A stretch of DNA of 12,544 nt. Origin: Chryseosolibacter sp039917935 (GTDB lineage Bacteria > Bacteroidota > Bacteroidia > Cytophagales > Cyclobacteriaceae). Positions 7,307 through 12,544 of this stretch are shown in pieces. The stretch is from NCBI GenBank assembly GCA_039917935.1, contig JBDSIM010000178.1, positions 1 through 12,544 of the forward strand, in the 5' to 3' direction. Numbering within the stretch: position 1 is the first letter of the stretch; every line of letters begins with the position of its first letter. The notes beneath the pieces were generated by a model. That model was not told the origin of the DNA. It did not search any database and worked only from the letters and a program-made list of their open reading frames with translations. A program made the position numbers and the translations under genes.

Positions 7307-8779
7307 ATGAGAATTTCATACCTGATATTTCTGGGTTTCCTGGTTATTTTAATCATGTTTTCGATCACTACTTTTATCAATTACAAGCAAGCAGAAAAAG
7401 TGAGCGAAAATTCTGATTGGTCGGCAAAGTCAACTACCATAATGCGCGAGGGAAATCGGTTCCAAAGAAACATATTGAATATGGTCAGTGGGTTGCGTGG
7501 TTTTCTGCTATCAGGTGAAACATACTTTATTCAATCATATGACTCGGCTGCACAGGAAAATGTTCAAATTCTGAATCAATTGGATGAGATTATTTCTGAC
7601 ACCTCGGTGCAGAAAAAGGCCTTGATCCAATTGCGCAGTATAAATGACGAATGGATGCGCAATTTTGCAGAACCTCTGATCAGTGCAAAAAAGACAGCCA
7701 GCATTTCTGATAGCAGTTTACTATCTTATAATGCTCTCTATCGTGAAAAACTCATCATCGGAACTGAGCAAATCATAAATCGGAATCTCCAACGAAGATT
7801 TAGAGAGTTTGCCAATTATGAGTACCAATTAAGGGATGCAAGGCGAAAAACTTTAATGGCATCTGTCAGTGAGACACGCATCATCTCTTTTTACCTGACG
7901 AGCTTATCTATTCTCATTGGCTTTCTGATTTCTCTATTTCTGGCATATAGAATTTCCACCAGGATTTTGGTAATGGTAAAAATGGCCAATGCCGTTGCAT
8001 CTGGTAATTACGAAGTTTCGACTGCTGAGAACGGTCGTGATGAACTCAGTCAATTGGCGAGGTCTCTCAATCATATGGCAAGCGTACTTTCAGAGAATAT
8101 CAGCATGTTGCAAAGAAAGAATGAAGAGTTAGATCAGTTTGCCCACATTGTATCCCACGACTTAAAAGCTCCGTTGAGGGGGATTGATAATGTTATAACC
8201 TGGATAGAAGAAGATCACAATACGGAACTTTCTCCGAAAATTGCTGAGTATATCCAATTGATTAAGGGCCGTTTAGTACGCGCGGAAAATATGATAAAAG
8301 GGATTTTATTATATGCCAGGGTTGGCAGGGAAAGTCTGGAAAAAGAACCTCTAGATTTAAATGTTTTGCTTCAGGACATTCGGGAAAATCTGGATTTGAG
8401 ACCAGGATTAAAATTGGAAGTTCAGGAAAACCTTCCTACCATTTACACGGAAAGAATTTCTTTGCAACAGATTCTGTCGAATCTTATAAGCAATGCCATT
8501 AAGTACCACAACAAGGAGGCAGGTTATATAAAAGTATACCTGAAAAATGCCAGCCATCACTACGAGTTTTTTGTCGAAGACAATGGACCTGGCATAGCTA
8601 AGAATTATCATCAAAAAATCTTCGCGATTTTTCAAACTTTGCAGGAAAGGGATAGTTTCGAGAGCACAGGGGTAGGATTGGCGATTGTCAAAAAGATTCT
8701 GGATGACAAAAAACAAGAAATTACTTTGACCTCTGAAGCTGGTAAAGGTTCAGTTTTTTCTTTTACCTGGCCTAAATAA
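7307..8779 (+). CDS. CHASE3-HAMP sensor histidine kinase
   Basis: A 490-residue inner-membrane kinase. The first membrane segment (about 4-23) is followed by a periplasmic region of about 170 residues containing RGFLLSGE (64-71), the signature of the CHASE3 sensor domain, whose ligands are unknown. The second membrane segment (about 193-214) leads into a HAMP linker (about 212-264). The HisKA domain has its H-box in FAHIVSHDLKAPLRGI, with His284 as the phosphate acceptor. The ATPase domain shows the N-box NLISNAIKY (392-400), G1 EDNGPGIA (424-431), an F-box near FAIFQ (439-443) and G2 STGVGLAI (453-460). All catalytic elements appear intact. This subclass of HisKA domain commonly works with Rcp1-like single-domain regulators, and exactly such a gene follows after 7 bp. 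The regulator is therefore the likely phosphotransfer partner. Confidence 0.93.
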   Translation: MRISYLIFLGFLVILIMFSITTFINYKQAEKVSENSDWSAKSTTIMREGNRFQRNILNMVSGLRGFLLSGETYFIQSYDSAAQENVQILNQLDEIISDTSVQKKALIQLRSINDEWMRNFAEPLISAKKTASISDSSLLSYNALYREKLIIGTEQIINRNLQRRFREFANYEYQLRDARRKTLMASVSETRIISFYLTSLSILIGFLISLFLAYRISTRILVMVKMANAVASGNYEVSTAENGRDELSQLARSLNHMASVLSENISMLQRKNEELDQFAHIVSHDLKAPLRGIDNVITWIEEDHNTELSPKIAEYIQLIKGRLVRAENMIKGILLYARVGRESLEKEPLDLNVLLQDIRENLDLRPGLKLEVQENLPTIYTERISLQQILSNLISNAIKYHNKEAGYIKVYLKNASHHYEFFVEDNGPGIAKNYHQKIFAIFQTLQERDSFESTGVGLAIVKKILDDKKQEITLTSEAGKGSVFSFTWPK

Positions 8780-8786
8780 ATAATGT

Positions 8787-9221
8787 ATGGACAATATAAA
8801 CGTAATCAATATTTTACTGGTCGAGGATGACACGTTAGATGTGATTGACGCCCGGAGGACCCTGGATAGAATGGGTGTTCTGTACAAAATGCAGGTCGCA
8901 AAAAATGGGGAAGATGCGCTGGCTTTGCTAAAAGAAGTCGAGCAGTCGCTTATTGAAAGACCGGACATTATCCTCCTCGATATCAATATGCCAAGAATGA
9001 GCGGCATTGAGTTTCTTTCCTTAATCAGGCAAATGGAGGTATGGAAGGATATTAAAGTTTTCGTCATCACGACATCGGAGGAAAAAGCGGATAAAGCCGT
9101 TACGCGCCAACTGGGCATTTCCGGATATATTGTAAAACCTTTAAAATTTAGCAATCCGTCATCTATAGATTCATTCAATCTGATGATTGATTTGTTAAAT
9201 ATCAAAAGCAAGACGACATGA
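8787..9221 (+). CDS. Single-domain response regulator (Rcp1-like)
   Basis: A 144-residue protein made of one receiver domain and no DNA-binding or enzymatic output. The acidic pocket is ILLVEDD (Glu13, Asp14, Asp15), the phosphoacceptor is Asp65 in LLDINMPRMSG, the switch Thr is in FVITTS (Thr95 or Thr96), and the conserved Lys is Lys117 in VKPL. The insertion between helix and strand (LLKEVEQSLIERPDIILLD) is typical of the Rcp1-like regulators that pair with phytochrome-type and CHASE3-type kinases. The ATG at 8787 is preferred over the ATG at 8783, whose frame closes after 15 codons. The stop overlaps the start of the next gene in ATGA (9218-9221), implying coupled translation with the S9 peptidase. 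Its output is probably by protein-protein contact, or it relays phosphate; the downstream target is not visible here. Confidence 0.93.
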   Translation: MDNINVINILLVEDDTLDVIDARRTLDRMGVLYKMQVAKNGEDALALLKEVEQSLIERPDIILLDINMPRMSGIEFLSLIRQMEVWKDIKVFVITTSEEKADKAVTRQLGISGYIVKPLKFSNPSSIDSFNLMIDLLNIKSKTT

Positions 9222-11128
9222 AAAAACTTATTATTATTCTGCTTTCAACCATTACACCGTTTTATGAAGCCTGGTCGCAAAATAAAATGACCCCGGAGCT
9301 ACTCTGGCAATTAGGACGAGTCACTGCTACAGGTGTTACACAAGATGGCGAACAAATCGTGTATCAGGTGAGCACGCCAGATATGGAGGCAAATAATAGT
9401 TCAGTTAAACTTTATTCCATTCCCGTAGCAGGTGGTCAGGCCAGGGAAATTACAAATGCGCAAATAGTTTTAAAGGATAAAAATGTTTCTCCGGACGGTA
9501 AATTGACCATCAAAACCCAAGAGGTTAAACTGCAAAAGATTTTTGGAAATGATTTTTACCCTGAATGGCAGAAATCAGACGTTCATATTTATGAAAGCCT
9601 GAATTATCGCCATTGGGACGAATGGGAAGATGGTGCTTTCAGCCATATCTTTATCTACCCTGCAGGAGAAAGTACGGAACAGGGTAAAGATATTATGGAA
9701 GGTGAACCGTTTGACTGTCCTCAAAAACCATTTGGCGGAGCGGAGGACTATGCCTGGAGCCCTGACAGCAGGTTAGTGGTTTATGCAACAAAGAAAAAAT
9801 CCGGAACTGCTTATGCCCTCAGCACCAATACCGACTTATTCGCCTATGAAATTTCGACGGGAAAAACGACAAACCTGACAGAAGGTATGATGGGTTACGA
9901 TACACATCCTGTTTATTCCCCGCAGGGATCCCTCGCATGGCTTAGTATGCAGCGGGATGGTTATGAAGCGGATAAGAATGACATCATAGTCCGAAATGGA
10001 TCGACTACGATAAACCTCACAAAGGAATGGGACGGAACCGTTAACAGTTTTATCTGGAGCCTGGATGGAAAAAAAATATTCTTCAATGCACCAGTGGACG
10101 GCACCATTCAGATATTCGAAGTTGATTACCCAGGAATTACTAAAAGGAAACCCGTTGTCAAACAACTTACGAGGGGAGATTTTGATGTGACAAGCATCTC
10201 AGGTCAGGTAGTAAATTCACTCGTCGTATCGCGCACAGACATGAACCATGCTGCTGAATTGTTTACCGTTGATCTTTCCAATGGCCAGTTCACACAGATT
10301 ACCCATGTTAATGATGAAACTTACAGGAAAACGCTGGTTAGCAAAACCGAAAAACGGTATGTTAAAACTACCGATGGAAAGCAGATGCTGGTGTGGGTTA
10401 TCTATCCACCGGATTTTGATGCGACCAAAAAATATCCTACCCTCTTGTACTGTCAGGGAGGCCCGCAGTCCGCACTGACTCAATTTTATTCTTTCCGTTG
10501 GAATTTTCAGCTGATGGCGGCTAATGGGTATATCATTGTGGCGCCTGCACGCCGGGGAATGCCAGGTTCCGGGGTTGCCTGGAATGAAAAGATCAGCAAG
10601 GACTGGGGTGGCCAGGTAATGGACGACTACCTCTCGTCCATCGATGCAGTAGCCAAAGAAAGTTTTGTTGATAAAGCGCGGTTGGGTTGTGTAGGTGCGA
10701 GTTATGGAGGCTACTCTGTGTTTTATCTGGCCGGTATTCACAATAACCGTTTTAAGACATTTATTTCGCACGACGGCGTTTTTAACATGAAGAGCATGTA
10801 TGGAACAACGGAGGAGCTATGGTTTGTCAATTGGGATTTTGGGGGACCATATTGGGAAAAAAGCAACGCCCCGGATCAAAAGACCTATACGGCTTTTGAT
10901 CCTAGTTCACTTGTGGAAAAGTGGAACACACCCATATTGATTATTCAGGGAGGAAAAGATTTTCGCGTTCCCACGGGGCAATCGCTTGAAGCTTTTCAGG
11001 CTGCGCAATTGCGAGGGATTAAAAGCAAGCTCGTGTATTTACCCGATGAGAATCACTGGGTGCTGAAGGCTCAGAATGCCATGGTGTGGCAGAACGAATT
11101 TTTTAAATGGCTGCAGGAAACCTTGTAA
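9218..11128 (+). CDS. Exported S9 family (prolyl oligopeptidase/DPP-like) serine peptidase
   Basis: A 636-residue protein. Residues 1-21 form a signal peptide (MKKLIIILLSTITPFYEAWSQ), so it is exported, most likely to the periplasm. Residues about 25-370 carry WSPDSRLVVYAT-type blades of a beta-propeller. Residues about 380-636 are the alpha/beta hydrolase domain with the nucleophile in GASYGGYS (Ser495), Asp581 in QGGKDFRVP and His613 in DENHWV; the triad is complete. CQGGPQS (about 412-418) fits the oxyanion-hole region. The family removes di- or tripeptides, or acylated residues, from short peptides. The RHWDEWEDG segment near residue 130 recalls the Bacteroidota DPP5-like branch, but substrate preference cannot be read from sequence alone. 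Translation is probably coupled to the response regulator through the ATGA overlap, and the M3 peptidase gene follows after 15 bp. Confidence 0.92.
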   Translation: MKKLIIILLSTITPFYEAWSQNKMTPELLWQLGRVTATGVTQDGEQIVYQVSTPDMEANNSSVKLYSIPVAGGQAREITNAQIVLKDKNVSPDGKLTIKTQEVKLQKIFGNDFYPEWQKSDVHIYESLNYRHWDEWEDGAFSHIFIYPAGESTEQGKDIMEGEPFDCPQKPFGGAEDYAWSPDSRLVVYATKKKSGTAYALSTNTDLFAYEISTGKTTNLTEGMMGYDTHPVYSPQGSLAWLSMQRDGYEADKNDIIVRNGSTTINLTKEWDGTVNSFIWSLDGKKIFFNAPVDGTIQIFEVDYPGITKRKPVVKQLTRGDFDVTSISGQVVNSLVVSRTDMNHAAELFTVDLSNGQFTQITHVNDETYRKTLVSKTEKRYVKTTDGKQMLVWVIYPPDFDATKKYPTLLYCQGGPQSALTQFYSFRWNFQLMAANGYIIVAPARRGMPGSGVAWNEKISKDWGGQVMDDYLSSIDAVAKESFVDKARLGCVGASYGGYSVFYLAGIHNNRFKTFISHDGVFNMKSMYGTTEELWFVNWDFGGPYWEKSNAPDQKTYTAFDPSSLVEKWNTPILIIQGGKDFRVPTGQSLEAFQAAQLRGIKSKLVYLPDENHWVLKAQNAMVWQNEFFKWLQETL

Positions 11129-11143
11129 TAAAACGAGCAGACT

Positions 11144-12544
11144 ATGAATAGAGAAAACTTAACAGCTTTTATGATGAGTGGTATGTTGATGTTTGCCGGC
11201 TACGACGCCATGAGCCAGGAGCGTGACAGAAGTAAGATTGATGAAGAATATAAATGGAACCTCACAGATCTGTATGCGTCTGATGAGGCATGGGCACAGG
11301 CGAAAGATGCCCTGAAAAAGAAACTTTCTGAAATTGATAAGTTCAACGGCACACTGGCTCAGTCATCGAACGAGATGTTTCAATGTCTGGATCTGGTCAG
11401 TAAGCTCAGCAGGGAGTTCTCACGGCTTGGCAGTTATGCCAGTATGCATTCGGACGAAGACACGCGCGTGTCCAGGTACATGGCCATGAAATCCGAGATG
11501 CAGCAATTAGGTACTGATTTTAGTACAAGAATTGCATTTGTGGAACCGGAGATCCTGAAAATTGACAAAGCCACAATTGAAAGTTTCCTGAATGAAAATA
11601 AGGACCTTCAGGTTTATAAAAAATATCTGTACGATATCGTCAGGCGGAAGGAGCATACCGGCACTGAATCGGAAGAAAAAATAATTGCGGCTGCAGGACT
11701 TATCTCAAGTACACCATCTGATGTTTACAATATATTTTCGAATGCTGATTTCCCATTTTCGGAGGTAACACTTTCCAACGGGCAAAAGGTTAAGCTTGAT
11801 CAGGCTGCCTTTAGTCTTCACCGCGCCTCCGTCAACCGGGACGACAGGAAAAAAGTTTTTGCAGCCTATTTCGGCAAGATCAATGAGTATCAAAGAACGT
11901 TTGGAACGCAGCTCTACGGCGAGATCAAAAAGAATATGTTTTACTCACAGGTGCGGAAATATAAATCTTCTCTGGAAGCTGCGCTGGATGTGAACAAAAT
12001 TCCAGTTGAAGTTTATCATAATCTTGTAGAGAACGTGAACAAAAATCTGCCGACGCTCCACAAATATCTGAACCTGCGTAAACGAATTTTAGGACTGAGT
12101 GAGTTGCATTATTATGATTTGTATGCGCCGTTGTTAAAAGATGTGGTGCTAACTTATTCTGTTGAGGAATCTCAGAAAAATATTCTGGCTTCATTGAAAC
12201 CGCTTGGCAAGGAATACATTGATGTAGTGGAGAAGGGATTCAACGAAAGATGGATAGATATGTTTCCATCAGAAGGCAAACGGTCCGGCGCTTACTCTAA
12301 TGGATCAGCCTACGACGTACACCCTTACATCCTCATGAATTATAACGGGAAGTTTAACGACATGAGCACCCTTACACATGAGTTGGGACATACCATGCAG
12401 AGTTATTTTTCCAATAAGCTGCAACCTTATCCATTAGCTGATTATCCAATATTTGTAGCTGAAGTGGCTTCAACATTTAATGAGGCATTGCTGATTGACC
12501 ATACGCTTAAAAACATTAAGGATGATCAAACAAGACTCTCTATT
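11144..12544 (+). CDS. Exported M3 family oligoendopeptidase (PepF-like), 3'-truncated
   Basis: The frame is open from ATG 11144 to the last base, giving 467 codons; the C-terminus is outside the window. The zinc-binding motif HELGH (His412, Glu413, His416) and the third ligand Glu440 in FVAEVASTFNE identify an M3 metallopeptidase. The N-terminal part (KWNLTDLYASDEAW, about 37-50) is typical of the oligoendopeptidase F branch. Such enzymes cut short peptides inside a deep channel. Residues 1-25 look like a signal peptide: a hydrophobic stretch with Met, Leu, Phe and Ala, then YDAMSQ as a probable cleavage site. Well-known PepF enzymes are cytosolic, so the signal suggests periplasmic action. 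If a later Met such as Met23 were the true start the protein would be cytosolic, but the 15-bp spacing from the S9 gene favours 11144. Family members are usually near 600 residues, so roughly a quarter is missing. Confidence 0.92.
   Translation, partial: MNRENLTAFMMSGMLMFAGYDAMSQERDRSKIDEEYKWNLTDLYASDEAWAQAKDALKKKLSEIDKFNGTLAQSSNEMFQCLDLVSKLSREFSRLGSYASMHSDEDTRVSRYMAMKSEMQQLGTDFSTRIAFVEPEILKIDKATIESFLNENKDLQVYKKYLYDIVRRKEHTGTESEEKIIAAAGLISSTPSDVYNIFSNADFPFSEVTLSNGQKVKLDQAAFSLHRASVNRDDRKKVFAAYFGKINEYQRTFGTQLYGEIKKNMFYSQVRKYKSSLEAALDVNKIPVEVYHNLVENVNKNLPTLHKYLNLRKRILGLSELHYYDLYAPLLKDVVLTYSVEESQKNILASLKPLGKEYIDVVEKGFNERWIDMFPSEGKRSGAYSNGSAYDVHPYILMNYNGKFNDMSTLTHELGHTMQSYFSNKLQPYPLADYPIFVAEVASTFNEALLIDHTLKNIKDDQTRLSI

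Noticed and set aside
8750..9211. 153-codon open frame on the minus strand opposite the response regulator
   Set aside because: The plus-strand receiver domain has every conserved residue and fills the same interval. The antisense product shows no recognisable motif and is best explained as a coding shadow.
10217..10771. 184-codon open frame on the minus strand inside the S9 peptidase gene
   Set aside because: It lies wholly opposite the hydrolase domain that carries the catalytic Ser495. Its product is rich in Arg, His, Cys and Ile with no domain features.

Overview
The window looks like chromosomal DNA from a Bacteroidota bacterium, most likely of the Cytophagales type. I infer this from moderate, AT-leaning composition, start codons without clear Shine-Dalgarno sites, a perfect TAnnTTTG promoter element ahead of the histidine kinase gene, and gene families typical of the phylum. 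These families include a DWGG-type secreted surface protein, a membrane vWA protein, a CHASE3 kinase paired with an Rcp1-like regulator, and exported S9 and M3 peptidases. No database search was possible, so the taxonomy is an inference.

Layout. Positions 1-1107 hold the 3' part of a secreted, aspartate- and glycine-rich surface protein on the plus strand, closed by a perfect 13-bp hairpin. A small putative lipoprotein gene with a GTG start follows at 1176-1766. It converges on a minus-strand gene for a secreted coiled-coil protein (1822-2508), which is divergent from a TIGR01777-type SDR oxidoreductase (2566-3480). Two minus-strand genes come next: a large membrane protein with a periplasmic vWA domain (3543-5624) and the AAA+ replication-recombination factor RarA (5785-7050). 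A 256-bp intergenic region then separates rarA from a plus-strand cluster: CHASE3/HAMP histidine kinase (7307-8779), single-domain response regulator (8787-9221), exported S9 peptidase (9218-11128) and exported M3 oligopeptidase (11144 to the window end, incomplete).

How the genes work together. The four-gene cluster at 7307-12544 is the only clear functional unit. Spacings are 7 bp, a 4-bp ATGA overlap and 15 bp, so the genes are probably co-transcribed. It joins a membrane sensor and a regulator lacking an output domain with two peptidases that both carry export signals and could break extracytoplasmic peptides down in sequence. The remaining genes look like independent housekeeping or envelope genes.

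I saw no tRNA, rRNA, CRISPR array, insertion sequence, integrase or phage gene. The window is mostly ordinary. The most notable points are the signalling-peptidase cluster, the apparently exported M3 peptidase, and several envelope proteins without assigned function.
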